The notes: generated by a model not told the origin, from the letters alone. A DNA stretch of 64,000 nt from Gerris lacustris (GCA_951217055.1 OX578281.1:33595036-33659035); one strand, 5' to 3'; positions 1 to 10,911 are shown, counted from the first letter of the stretch. A program made the numbers and translations.

Positions 1-504
1 GTTGAGATTAATATTGAAATAAAATGATTTTTATAAAAAAAATAACCACAAAATATGTTATTGTATTGTAGAAAAAAAACAACAAATATATTTATGCTAA
101 ATTTTAATTTATCTTTATTTCCATTTAAAATAATCTGTTTTTTTGTTTTTTCTTTTAAATAAAGTATTTTGAAGCGAAATGTACGAGGCCTCCTTTTCAA
201 GATGAAGGATTTACTGCAATATAAAAGTAATCCAGATGGCTCTTTACTCTTGCTGAATTCTTTTTCTTTCCTAAAAAAAAACCAAGCCTTAAACTCAAGA
301 AAGCAAGTCAAGCTGAGGAAAAAATGACTGCGCCGTTGAAAAATAAATCCAAGTTTATATTATAATCGTAGCTGACAGAGATATTACTATGATAAATGGG
401 CTTCTCCTTTTTAAGGTTATTATTTTTGTAAAATTGTGTTATGTTCTACCAAGGCATTTGGCTTACATTTTTACACAATAATATTTATATTACAACAGAA
501 GAAT
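1..504. other. AT-rich stretch without recognised feature
   Basis: No open frame of note and no repeat that I can match elsewhere in the window. Confidence 0.5.
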
Positions 505-815
505 ATTTTGGGGGTCCCTGGTAGCTCAATGCTACCACATTAGTTTCTCATGCACAAAAGTTCCATTCCCGACTCCTGCAATATAGGTGTTCATCAAGTA
601 GCTGATTGTTTTACATAAGCAAGAATACAATATCTAATGTACAAACCTTTTAATTGACATACGCAAAAGGATGGACACTTTACGTCCATCCTTTTGCGTA
701 TGTCAATTGTAAGGTTTGTACATTAGATATTGTATACTTGTGTAAATCCTTCTGCAGGCGCAGGCCCTTCTAGGCTGTTGCACCAGAGAGTTAGTCATGT
801 ATAATGTTTTGGAAT
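505..815 (+). repeat. tRNA-derived SINE copy with hairpin middle
   Basis: The first ~75 bases look like a tRNA gene: a box-A-like TGGTAGCTCAATG near 517 and a box-B-like AGTTCCATTCC near 560. The last ~55 bases (aggcccttctaggctgttgc onward, through a GAGAGTTAGT motif) match the far ends of the SINE copies at 50.9 kb and 53.6 kb. A pol III promoter at the head and a shared tail define a SINE family. The middle of this copy is replaced by or contains a long foldback (see 611-746), which the other copies lack. It would be transcribed by RNA polymerase III if its boxes still work and mobilised by a LINE in trans. Confidence 0.55.
611..746. repeat. Near-perfect hairpin, ~60-bp arms
   Basis: Bases from about 620 to 676 are the reverse complement of about 684 to 740, with only three or four mismatches and a 7-base loop (acttac region). 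Pairing extends weakly to 611 and 746. It sits inside the SINE body. It may be a snap-back MITE or an inverted duplication made during integration. Confidence 0.85.
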
Positions 816-1018
816 TTTAACCATCCAACTTTTACATGGTAATACAAAACAATGAAGACAGTTATGATAAAAGTACCTAGTGGTGCAAGATAATTATTCA
901 TGGTTCTATAGGAAGATCTCAGTGGACAGAATGTCCTCGTCACATACAGTTCAGAAGATAAAAGGAATTTTTGCGAGATTTGGGATTCCATAATACATAA
1001 TTAGATGTGCCCATAAAG

Positions 1019-1259
1019 ATTCGCAAATTTAGTAATTTTGAAATGAGTTATGGATTTAAATTGGTGACTAGCAGTCCTGAATTGGTATCCAACGAGCAAC
1101 AACATGTGTTGGCATAGAACGGAGTCTATGAAGAGAATTTTGAAGAAGAGTAAAGAGGAAGACATTTTTACGGGACACCTAAATTACAGGAATACTCCCA
1201 TGGAATCGGGATACAGCCCAGCTGAACTGCTTTTAGGACGGGAATTTCTTGAGTATTAA
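1019..1259 (+). pseudogene. Ty3/gypsy-like integrase fragment
   Basis: Relic of the integrase of a gypsy-type LTR retrotransposon. In the frame starting at 1019 the translation reads ...FSNFEMSYGF... then TSSPEL, the position where gypsy integrases have the conserved TSSP..PQSNG segment. That frame hits a TAG at 1115. A shift to the frame of the ATG at 1128 gives a lysine-rich helix followed by LNYRNTP and SGYSPAELLLGR, the end of the integrase core, with the stop at 1257. One frameshift and one nonsense codon therefore break it. No LTRs, protease or reverse transcriptase were found around it. It is a short, dead fragment; gypsy membership is by motif recognition only. Confidence 0.75.
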
Positions 1260-1461
1260 TACTTATTGAAAACTATAGCCAAATACCGGAACATAGAGAT
1301 GTATGTACCCATTAGTTTCTCTTCCACTTGCACACAAATTTAAATTTATACATTTTTATTTACACCTTATCTTAAAAGTACTCATCTAATTAAATATCGC
1401 TAAATATATACTTTTATTCGTGTAAATAAATGACTGAGTCAAAATTATTTAATCAAAGTAT

Positions 1462-1518
1462 TGCCCCTCTAATTGGCAGAGAAGTTGATTTAGAACTACT
1501 CTGCCAATTAGAGGGGCA
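1462..1518. repeat. 25-bp-arm hairpin
   Basis: TGCCCCTCTAATTGGCAGAG at 1462 returns inverted and ends at 1518. The 25-bp arms have one mismatch and a 7-base loop (gatttag). A 70-codon open frame runs across it, but it has no other sign of coding. Confidence 0.9.
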
Positions 1519-1669
1519 TATATTTTACTCACATCCTAACACGTGCGTTATTTTTTTATGCTTCTACAAACCATTATTGTATTTCTTTTTAAATCTGTCA
1601 AAATTGTTTTGCTTTCTTACACGAATTAAAGTATCAATCTAGGAATATTTAATGTGTGCAGGTAGTAGG

Positions 1670-1960
1670 AATTAATCTGGGGCTTTCTGCGGTCTACTAT
1701 CGATAAACTATCCAAATTTCTTAAAAATCATATGAGTAATTTTGAGGATATAGATGTAAATAAATGTACGTTTGTGCGCATGTGGAGAAGAAACAAATAT
1801 GTGCAGAGGGAAGGTTAAATTAAAAGTTATATAGGACCAACAATGGGCGAATTATGACCCACTATCCAAAATTGACCAGTGGTTTTATTAAAATCGGACG
1901 AGAAGTTTTTATGATATAGTGTTAGGAAATTTGTGAGGAAGCTACGTGCCATACTAATTG
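1670..1960 (-). repeat. Fragment of the 48-kb (GTCY)n repeat family
   Basis: Read on the minus strand, the stretch with CGTCCGATTTTAAT, GGGTCAT and CCCATTGTTG.TCC follows, base by base with gaps, the sequence at 48,500-48,720 on the plus strand, down to a shared GATTAAT. The edge near 1927-1945 (GAGGAAGCTACGTGCCA) matches 48,878-48,895. This copy lacks the (GTCY)n portion. Confidence 0.65.
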
Positions 1961-2231
1961 GGAGACTATGTTTACCACTTGTTTTGTGTAAGTTTAAATT
2001 GTTAATATCAGGGTTACCAATAACTGTAACACTTCCACCTCTAAAATTCCCACGAGCACTACACAAATCGCCCCCACACACAAACAATATTGAAATCTAT
2101 ATATGTAATAAAAATAAATGAAGTTTCATATGAAGTATTGCTTTTAAGCTTACAGAGTTTATATTAAATTAAATAGGTGATTCAATTCAATCTTAATAAA
2201 AAAAATATTATTCATCGTGCCTAACATTAAA

Positions 2232-2289
2232 AAATTGGAATTATTAGCATTTAATTATTAAAATTGGAATTATTAGCATTTAATTATTA
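2232..2289. repeat. 29-bp tandem duplication
   Basis: A 29-bp unit (2232-2260) is repeated exactly at 2261-2289. Confidence 0.85.
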
Positions 2290-2448
2290 GCATCCTCCAA
2301 ACTGTGATCCTTAGGGTAATTTATTCTTACATTTCAAATTGTTCATACATAATGAGTGATTAATTGCTTGGCCTACATGATCATTAAAAACATAGCCACC
2401 TACTCAGTAAGAGCCCTGTGCGGAAAAAAAAAATATATATAATATATA

Positions 2449-2459
2449 CACACACACAC

Positions 2460-2509
<50 letters not shown>
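2449..2509. repeat. (AC)n(AT)n microsatellite
   Basis: (AC)6 followed by about 24 AT units. Confidence 0.95.
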
Positions 2510-2514
<5 letters not shown>

Positions 2515-2519
2515 TAGAT

Positions 2520-3160
2520 ATTTTAATATAAGAATAGCAAAGAGTAGAGCTGGCTACGAAATAAAACAGTCGCAAAATTAATTTCTAAACAGAAGAATAT
2601 CGACGAAAGTTTAAGCTAAAAACGGAAGTATTAAGAATTATATTTTCTATTTCATCTGCAAACTCAAAAAGGAATTAAAGTTTTAAACTCAAGTCTCTTT
2701 CAAGGAATAAAAAGTTTTAAGATTTTCTAGTTTGTGAAATAATCTCTTCTTGCAATTTCACAGTGAGCTTTTCGACAACTCATTTAGACGAATGCTTTCA
2801 GCTGTCGTTTAAATGAATGTTTTATATAATAATTTTGGAAAATTCATTTCCTCGAAAAGAATAAATTTAAAATACTAGGTAATTTTATTCTTAGCTTAGA
2901 ATAGTTTTTTTTTTCATCTGTCTTAGACTTTTCTGTACTTTTATTACTAAACATTTTTATCTCCAACTCAAGTGTAAAATGTTAAGGAATTTATATTTTA
3001 TATTATCTTATTCTACAAAGGGATTTTAAAGTATTTTTTAGAAGTATTTTAAACTTACTTAATTGTTACTTGCTCTCCGGCTCTACAAACTGCTTTTAAA
3101 GGACATTGGCTGTCGTTATTTTTTTGTCTCACTATTTAGGGCTTCTTGATAGATTCCCTT
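2520..3160. other. Stretch without recognised feature
   Basis: AT-rich; no frame, hairpin or repeat that I can support. Confidence 0.5.
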
Positions 3161-3161
3161 A

Positions 3162-3336
<175 letters not shown>

Positions 3337-3337
3337 C

Positions 3338-3400
3338 ATACAATTTGTGTTTTTGAGAGATACCAAGGGATATGCCACACAACTTAGGGCGTCTTCTTTT
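3338..3400 (+). repeat. Truncated copy of the AT/hammerhead repeat
   Basis: The ~50 bases after the (AT)n tract (GAGAGATACCAAGGGATATGCCACAC) correspond to 5158-5188 (GAGAGACACCAAGGGATGCGCCACGC), which also directly follows an (AT)n tract. The copy is cut off where the next element starts at 3402, so the ribozyme core is absent. Confidence 0.7.
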
Positions 3401-3401
3401 T

Positions 3402-4106
3402 AGGGTCCGTAGGCAAAACGAAGGACCCTTATGTCTTCCTGCGTGTGTCTGTCCGTCCGTCCTCTCGCCTGCTCTCACGGCTACACTTTTCGTCCGATCA
3501 CTTTGAAATTTGGCATGTATGTGTCTTGTACCTGCCCACATATTTTAAAAATATAGCGACTTAAAAAAAAATATTTTTCAAAAAAATTAGGGTAAAAAAC
3601 TTTAGGTTATAATTTTTTTTTTTTTCGACACCGTGAGGGGTATCATAAGAAAGAGTACGTCGAGCTGATTACAAAAATATATAATTTAAGGCGAGCGTAG
3701 GCAAGTTTGAAGTGGGTGTGAAACGTGCCCCCCCCCCCCCCCCCCTCTATCTCGCTTATGTGAAGTGCAAAAAATCTGAAAAAATTCCTAAACATTCTTC
3801 GACCAAAACTAAAGATACCACTTTTTGGAAATTTCGAAAAAAATGTTATTTTATTTTTTATTGACAAAATACGTTTCTTTTAAACTTTGGTCTTTTCGAT
3901 GTATTTATATGGTTGCACTCCGGTTCTGTGGCAAAAAAATACTTTATGAGAAGTTTGTTTATGTGTTTTGAGAATATCAGACCCATAGGATAGTTCAAAG
4001 TAAGCTTTTTAGCATTTTAAAAAACACCATCACTAGGGTACTACTTAAACTATACAGTGTGGCCTACGGACCCTTGCTGTGTGCTGACTAGCACACACTT
4101 GACCTG
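3402..4106 (+). mobile_element. Helentron-like non-autonomous element A
   Basis: Starts in a T run with AGGGTCC...GGACCCT, a short 5' hairpin. A (GTCC)n tract follows at ~3447-3465. An inverted copy of the 5' end (GGCCTACGGACCCT) lies near 4061-4074. Just after it comes a terminal hairpin (TGTGTGCT-gact-AGCACACA, 4078-4097) and a short tail ending near CCTG/TTT. This order matches element B (7302) and element C (43425, minus). Asymmetric inverted repeats, a 3' hairpin and T/T insertion are known for Helentrons; (GTCY)n-carrying MITEs are known from Lepidoptera. Assignment to either class is inference. No protein coding capacity. Confidence 0.55.
3728..3746. repeat. C19 homopolymer
   Basis: Uninterrupted C run inside element A. 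Confidence 0.97.
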
Positions 4107-4109
4107 TTT

Positions 4110-4930
4110 ATTTCATTCAACACCCCACATGATGCATTTCTGTTACAAAAAAATGTCAACCCTTACTTTTTGAGGGATACATTTTTGTGGACTCCAATAA
4201 TATTCCTGTGATTGAGTTATTATAAAAAGATCTTGGGTTGATGTTGAAAAACCGCGCTTAGTTTCATCTTTGAGGTTAAATATTTCTGTTTTAAAAAACA
4301 TAAAATGTCAAGAATATTTCAAGAATATACTCAATAAAGCGGTGAGAGGTAAGCATGAAATGTTTAAAAATATCAAATAGGAGTGTGGTGTAAGATATTA
4401 TCTCTTTCTTTTTCTAACAAGCGCTGTATTAATACTTTCAAGATCTCCCTTTTTCCTTATAACTGGGGGTATATACCTACCTTACTTTACAGTTGTTATA
4501 GTTTAGTCTACTCTCTTCCTTACTTAATGGATTCGCATTTGTTTACAAAACTTTTTTTATTTATATACAAATATATTTAAATTAGTTTCTGACTATAACT
4601 TAATTACCTATTTTATGAATTTGAAGACTTTTTTGTCAAATAACTTTACTAAAAGCTTCGAGAGAACCAAAAGTTTCCGTTCTAAGTATAGCCAATAGAG
4701 TGCCAACGAAGTTTTTCATAACCGTAAAGTTTTTAGGATCCATTTCAGTTAAAAATTTCATTGTTAAAATATGGTTGAAAATAACAATGTTAGGAAACTT
4801 TAAGGGGAATCTAACTAGTTCCTTTTACCCGGGTCCTATCAAACTTTTATTTACTAGAATACTCTAAAATAAATGTTTCACTTTATGTTATCAATAAATG
4901 CTATAACTAATCTATTAGTGGTATTTATAC
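4110..4930. other. Stretch without recognised feature
   Basis: Short frames only; nothing recognisable. Confidence 0.5.
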
Positions 4931-5022
4931 CTTAGTGCCATAAATAGTGCGTCCTGTTTATAGAGTGTACCAGTACCCAACACAAATACATAAAAATGCC
5001 ACACACGTACATAAACACAACC

Positions 5023-5144
<122 letters not shown>

Positions 5145-5260
5145 TAACGCAAATGGTGTTAGAGAGACACCAAGGGATGCGCCACGCAAGCGTGACACAG
5201 ATCAGATAACCAGATCAGATAAAGGGCTTTTTGATTTGGTATAGGTCAAGAGTTGGGTGG

Positions 5261-5303
5261 GCATCGTCAGGCCCCTGATGAGTCGGACGCGACGAAACGA
5301 TGC
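5261..5303 (+). ncRNA. Hammerhead ribozyme core, stem I minimal
   Basis: All conserved parts of a hammerhead are present in the correct order for a stem-III-open form. Stem III is GCATCG (5261-5266) with CGATGC (5298-5303), closed by T5267-A5297. The cleavage triplet GTC is at 5266-5268. CTGATGA is at 5275-5281. Stem II is GTCG/CGAC with a GACG loop (5282-5293). GAAA is at 5294-5297. Self-cleavage would fall after C5268. The odd part is stem I: only AGGCCC (5269-5274) lies between the triplet and CTGATGA, too short to fold back on itself. GGCC is self-complementary, so two molecules could share a stem I. Either this is a dimer-dependent ribozyme or a relic that lost its stem I loop. Confidence 0.6.
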
Positions 5304-5479
5304 AGGATATGGCGTAATGCCGAGCCAACATCTTTGTGACGTAATGTCTGATGTTGGACCAGTTCCTATGTGTCACGCTTGCGTGGCACATACCTGGGAG
5401 TCTTTCACTAACACAAATTGTGGACCTTATTGCAGTGCGCAAAAACACGGTATTACATTGCATATATATATACATATAT

Positions 5480-5990
5480 ATAACATTTTTATTAATTTTG
5501 TAACAATTATCGGTGAAGTTATAAGTTACCTACTGCACAAAATACTAAAACAACGCCAAAATAAGTCATTACTACAATAACTACTTTTCAAATCAACGAC
5601 CGTTCTGCAACCGCATAGTTCATATTCTAAGGTCTGATTGTTAGAAACGCAAAACTAATTATAATGAAGTAATAATAAAGCGATATAGGTGATATGTGTA
5701 AATTTTTCACTTCTTGAGATTTTACCTAGTTTTCCAGTGGCACGTACAACACTAAATAAATATTAAGAAAGGAAAAATAGAGAGTAAAGAGAATCAGTGT
5801 AACACGTACTCTATAGATTTCTACTTATCTTTTTTAAAATGAGATTTAAACTGTAATAAAACTCGTTTAATACTTATTGCAGAACACTTTATTTTCTTTC
5901 TACAGAATTGCATTGAAATTCTTCAAGATAAATTCAACTGTTTAAAGTAAAATTCACTAACTGTACATGTATAGATATATTGTCGCGTGA
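5480..5990. other. Stretch without recognised feature
   Basis: AT-rich, nothing recognisable. Confidence 0.5.
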
Positions 5991-5991
5991 G

Positions 5992-5993
<2 letters not shown>

Positions 5994-6062
<69 letters not shown>

Positions 6063-6102
6063 ATATATATATATATATATATATATAATAATATATATAT
6101 AG
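5994..6102. repeat. (AT)n microsatellite, interrupted
   Basis: Long AT run with breaks at ~6060 and ~6088. Confidence 0.95.
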
Positions 6103-6135
6103 TACATGTATAAAAATATCAAAAAATGTATATAT

Positions 6136-6205
6136 ATAAAATGCCACACACTTACCTTATTGTACCTTGTTGTGTACCTTATTGCAGTGCTTTGTATTAT
6201 GTAAA
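6136..6205 (+). repeat. Partial copy of the AT/hammerhead repeat
   Basis: AAAATGCCACACAC at ~6138 matches 4993-5006, and GACCTTATTGCAGTGC-like sequence at ~6173-6191 matches 5422-5438. The body with the ribozyme core is missing between them. Confidence 0.6.
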
Positions 6206-7010
6206 TTAGATGCTACTTGAGATAATATAGGTGAAGCCAATAATTTTGTTAAATCACTCTTCATTAAAAATGTCTGAGTAAAGAAGTTTGTAAGTCTGAG
6301 AAGGAAGTTAGTTGTTGAGTAAGAAAAAAAATTAATTAATATATTTTGGATTTACTGAACTTTGGCATTTGTTTTAGTATAGTACTATTATTTTACTGTT
6401 TAATATTATATTTAGTAGTATTGTATTCTCTCAAAGTTAAATGATAAATAAATTAGCAATGAAAAAGAAAATAAATAAAATTATAATAATAATAGTTGAC
6501 GAAGTTAATCAGTCCGAGTAAACTTCAAAATTTTTCAAAGACATTTTATTATTCTGGGTAATGGGGTCTATTTTAGCCAACCACTTGGCTACTATAACCT
6601 TCTAGTTCGTTTTTGGAAATGTTTTTAAAAAAGGCCACCTTGTGAAAAGAATGAAATAAAACCATTAAAAGCTTTGTGAAGTAGGTACAACTTGAATTTT
6701 CTCTTGTAAATACATTTTTTATTTTACATTTTAACAGTTCCCAGATGTTTAATCTTGATTTACATAACTTAATTAAAAATTCATTAAGAAATTTCTTAAA
6801 GAAAAAAATTCGCTAAAAACCACTTTCCTTTAATTATATCCGATAGGAAAACCTGGTTATACTAATGAAGAATGAATTGAAAATGTAATACTGTACAATT
6901 ATTGTTGTTCAACAAATTAAATTGTTCCGTTAAATTTATTTTCTTAAACATCATATTGATTTTATTAAAACAATTTAATTTCTGGTAGACTATATACTAT
7001 ATATTATAAT
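6206..7010. other. Stretch without recognised feature
   Basis: AT-rich, no supported feature. Confidence 0.5.
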
Positions 7011-7301
7011 GTTGTAATGTTTAACCAAGAGTGTATATTTTTGTATGCAGATTTAGATTCTACGGCAAAAAATAAAAATATTTTACTTCAAACTTTTTTT
7101 TCTATCTCCAATATTTTGCCCACAATTGGGGGGCAAAGGTATAAAAATGGTAGATTTCAGCGCCTGGGGGCAAAATGGTGGTGGCCCCTAGTACGCGAGT
7201 GGATGAATGCACACTTCTCTTTACATGGTACAGATCCCCTAAGTTTCATTACTTTATTTCCAATCGTTTAGATTTTATAACGATCAAAGTGTTATTTTTT
7301 T

Positions 7302-8188
7302 AGGGTTTTGTAGATACTTCTCAAAACCCTTATACCGAGGGTGATGTGTCCGTCCGTCCGTCGCTCTTTGGATCATAGGGCCCGAACCGTTTAAGCGAAA
7401 GTACTGAAATTTGAAACACTGGTGCAACTTTTTGACCCAACCACAGGAAAAATATACAGAAGTTCATAATTAGATTTGCGCATGCGCAATTCGAAAAAAT
7501 GTGGTAAACTCAAAAATTTATATTTTTTTTAAATTTTTGAGTAGGGTATCAAATGAAAGCTGCTGAAGAGTAGGACACAAATATATATATGATTTTTTAA
7601 ATGTTGCATTCCTTATTGGTTAAATAAATCAAAATATACCCCAAAAAAAAATTCCCCCCCCCCCCCCCCCAACCACTATAGATCGGCTGGTGCTAAAATT
7701 TCGAAATAATTCATACTAATACCTTATAGTGAGGCGATGATATTTCCGGGAGTTCATTCCCAGATTTTAAAAATTACCAATTTTGTGCTCGAAAATTTGG
7801 AGTGCGCCCAAAATTTTATTTTTTAAAAATTTTGAGTTGGGTATCAAATGAAAGCTGCTGAAGAGTAGGATACAAATATATATTTGCTTTTTTAAATTTT
7901 TAAGTCAAAATATACCCCCAAAATATTCCCCCCCCCCCAAATTTTATATAATGGCTGGTCTTAAAATTTTGAAATGATTCATGGTTACACCGTATGGTTG
8001 GGCGATGAAAATTTCCTAAAAAATGTAATTTATCTTGTCGTTATTACCTATAAAAAATATTGTGACCTCCCGGGGGATCGAACCCGGGACCCTTAGGATC
8101 GAAGAAAAAAAATCATAATTACATAACGGGTATGCTTAATCATCTACAAAACCCTAAAAAGTACTTGGACGCAAGTACTTTCCTGTGA
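7302..8188 (+). mobile_element. Helentron-like non-autonomous element B
   Basis: Boundaries are set by comparison with the uninterrupted relative at 9880-9915: the same sequence there has a 7-T run where this copy has the element. It begins AGGGTTTTG...CAAAACCCT (5' hairpin, 7302-7330), then TCCGTCCGTCCGTC (7349-7362). It contains an imperfect tandem pair of ~300-bp units sharing GGGTATCAAATGAAAGCTGC (7545 and 7845), each with a C tract. It ends with an inverted copy of the 5' end (ATCTACAAAACCCT, 8142-8155), a hairpin AAGTACTT-ggacgc-AAGTACTT (8159-8180) and TCCTGTGA, followed by the target T run. No open reading frame. Confidence 0.7.
8066..8142 (-). pseudogene. tRNA-Thr-like sequence inside element B
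   Basis: On the minus strand, a perfect box B GGTTCGATCCC (8074-8084) sits in a good T arm with C/G-rich stems. Upstream is an anticodon-like arm whose loop reads TATGTAA (anticodon TGT, threonine) near 8118. The D arm and acceptor stem are poor and the variable region is A-rich, so it is not a working tRNA. It overlaps the 3' part of element B, so the element has captured a tRNA-related piece or carries a SINE remnant. Confidence 0.55.
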
Positions 8189-8503
8189 TTTTTTACTATT
8201 TCGGAAGGGTTATTTTGCTATCTTTGCCCCCCTGCAGGGGGCAAAATATTGGAGATAGGAAAAATAGTTACAAGTAAAAGTTTATTATTTTTCATCGTAG
8301 AATCTAAATATGCTTTCAAAAATATACATTCCAATTTGAAATTTTGAAGTTGGGTAACCTGATGGCAAAGTGGGTGGTTGCCCCTGGGGGGAGATTGCAT
8401 GAAAACAAACTTCCCTTTGCATGGTAGAGATCCCCCAAGTTTCATTAATTTATCTCAAACCGTTCAACAGTTAAGAGGGGGGGGGGGGAGACTTTGGACC
8501 ACG

Positions 8504-8690
<187 letters not shown>

Positions 8691-9580
8691 CTATAGAGAA
8701 TATAGTATATTTTACCGTAAAATGGGTCCTTGGGGATAAAAACTTAAAACACTTAGCAATTTTTTAAATATTTCATAATAATCCGGAGGTCTGACGAGGT
8801 CGATAACTTAGATTTATCATAAGCCATCCATCAAATACAATCAAATAGAACATACAAAAAAATCAAAACTAACTGTTTTGATACAAGGTAACCTCCCATT
8901 TAACTGGATTTTGTTGGAATACATTGGTTTTATTTTATTTGTTATTGTTTTTGTTTTATTTATATTATATTTTCAATTTTCTTGAGTGTTTTAAAGCTGC
9001 ATTAAGATATAGAATTCAATTTTCCTCATGGTTAGATCTGCAAGATGTTTCCAATAGTAAAATGGGAGAGCAAGAGAAGACCATAGGATGGGAAAAAGGG
9101 CCGCAACAAATAGGGGGATTTTTACCTTTGGAAAACTCAATGGCCGGAAACAAATCATAAATCATTTTGACAGAAAAAAACAAACCTCAACAGAACCTCA
9201 AATAATACAATAGTTTTGCTCAATATGCCACTCTAATTTATGGTTACATACTCCTTCCTTCTTTTATTCCATACTAATATTTACTGTCCCTCTTTCCTGT
9301 ATATTTTTAATAAAATTATATTTTACTCTGTTCTAAAAAGACATTATTCATTAATCAGAGAGTGATTAATATTCCAATGTTTTCTCAGATGCGATCATCC
9401 ATAATGCAATAGAGATTAATGATGATTTTATAAATCTATATTTTTTATTATGGTTATGCACAAGTAGGGTTTTCCCTAATTTATTTGTGAACAATTTATA
9501 GTTATAATATCGTAAGATTATATTAATGTTTTGTTTGTAGAATTGTAACGATGGTTTATATGTATACGCTAGGTTAATTA
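8691..9580. other. Stretch without recognised feature
   Basis: One 78-codon frame (8924-9160) shows no family resemblance and a low-complexity start; I do not call it a gene. Confidence 0.5.
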
Positions 9581-10908
9581 TACAGGGTGGTCCAAAAGTC
9601 TCCCCCCCCCCTCTTAACTTTTGAACGGTTTCAGATAAATTAATAAAACTTGGGGGATCTCTACCATGCAAAGGGAAGTTTGTTTTCATGCAATCACCCA
9701 CTAGGGGCAACCACCCACTTTGCCCCCAGGCCACCCAACTTCAGAATTTAAATTGGAATGGATATTTTTGATAGCATATTTGGATTCTACAATGAAAAAT
9801 AATAAACTTTTACTTGAAACTATTTTTTCTATCTCCAATATTTTGCCCCCTACAGCGGGTAAAGATAGCAAAATAACTCTTCCGAAATAGTAAAAAAATA
9901 ACACTTAGATCGTTATAAAATCTAAACGGTTTGAAATAAAGTAATAGAACTTGGGGGATCTGTACCATGTAAAGGGAAGTGTGTAATCATCCACTCGTGT
10001 ACTAGGGGCAACCACCATTTTGCCCCCAGGCGCTGAAATCTACCATTTTTATACCTTTGCCCCCCAATTGTGGGCAAAATATTGGAGATAGAAAAAAAAG
10101 TTGGAAGTAAAATATTTTTATTTTTTGCCGTAGAATCTAAATCTGCTATCAAAAATATACACTTTTGGTTAAAATTTTGAAGTTAGGTGGTCTGGGGGCA
10201 AAATGGGAGGTTGCCCCTACTGCGCGATTGCATGAAAACAAACTTCCCTTTACATAGTAAAGATCCCCTAAGTTTCATTAATTTATCTCTAACCGTTTAG
10301 ATTTTACAATGTATTACCGGAAGGGTTATTTTGCTATCTTTGCCCCCCTGTGGGGGGCAAAATATTGGAGATAGAAAAAATAGTTTCAAGTAAAAGTTTA
10401 TTATTTTTCACTGTAGAATCCAAATATGCTATCAAAAATATCCATTCCAATTTGAAATTCTGAAGTTGGGTGGCCTGGGGGCAAAGTGGGTGGTTGCCCC
10501 TAGTGGGTGATTGCATGAAAACAAACTTCCCTTTGCATGGTAAAGATCCCCTAAGTTTCATTAATTTATCTCTAACCGTTTAGATTTTACAATGTATTAC
10601 CGGAAGGGTTATTTTGCTATCTTTGCCCCCCTGTGGGGGGCAAAATATTGGAGATAGAAAAAATAGTTTCAAGTAAAAGTTTATTATTTTTCACTGTAGA
10701 ATCCAAATATGCTATCAAAAATATCCATTCCAATTTGAAATTCTGAAGTTGGGTGGCCTGGGGGCAAAGTGGGTGGTTGCCCCTAGTGGGTGATTGCATG
10801 AAAACAAACTTCCCTTTGCATGGTAGAGATCCCCCAAGTTTTATTAATTTATCTCAAACCGTTCAAAAGTTAAGAGGGGGGGGGGGGAGACTTTTGGACC
10901 ACCCTGTA
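9581..10908. mobile_element. Tc1/mariner-like foldback element, TA target
   Basis: Ends are TACAGGGTGGTCCAAAAGTC (9581) and its inverse finishing CCCTGTA (10908). Inverted similarity continues for about 290 bp (9581-9872 against 10617-10908), and a TA flanks both sides. These are Tc1/mariner-superfamily traits; no transposase is encoded, so it depends on a relative. The inside is built from repeats of one ~280-bp module in both orientations. Each module carries a G/C palindrome such as TTTGCCCCCC-tgt-GGGGGGCAAA (10338, 10621) next to CAAAATATTGGAGATAG. Frames of 60-122 codons in it are incidental. Confidence 0.8.
10321..10886. repeat. 283-bp tandem duplication
   Basis: 10321-10603 is repeated from 10604 with near identity; the second copy runs into the right terminus of the element at 10908. 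The near identity marks a recent duplication. Confidence 0.9.
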
Positions 10909-10911
10909 TAG

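Noticed and set aside
611..746. MicroRNA gene
   Set aside because: Pairing is too perfect and lies in a repeat; no evidence beyond the fold.
5275..5330. Alternative stem-I-open hammerhead using GTA at ~5316 as cleavage site
   Set aside because: Would need a 3-bp stem III with a 13-base loop, and the stem I strands next to the core do not pair.
5257..5580. 107-codon frame over the ribozyme repeat
   Set aside because: Its translation follows palindromic RNA-like sequence and is interrupted in other copies; structure, not protein, explains the conservation.
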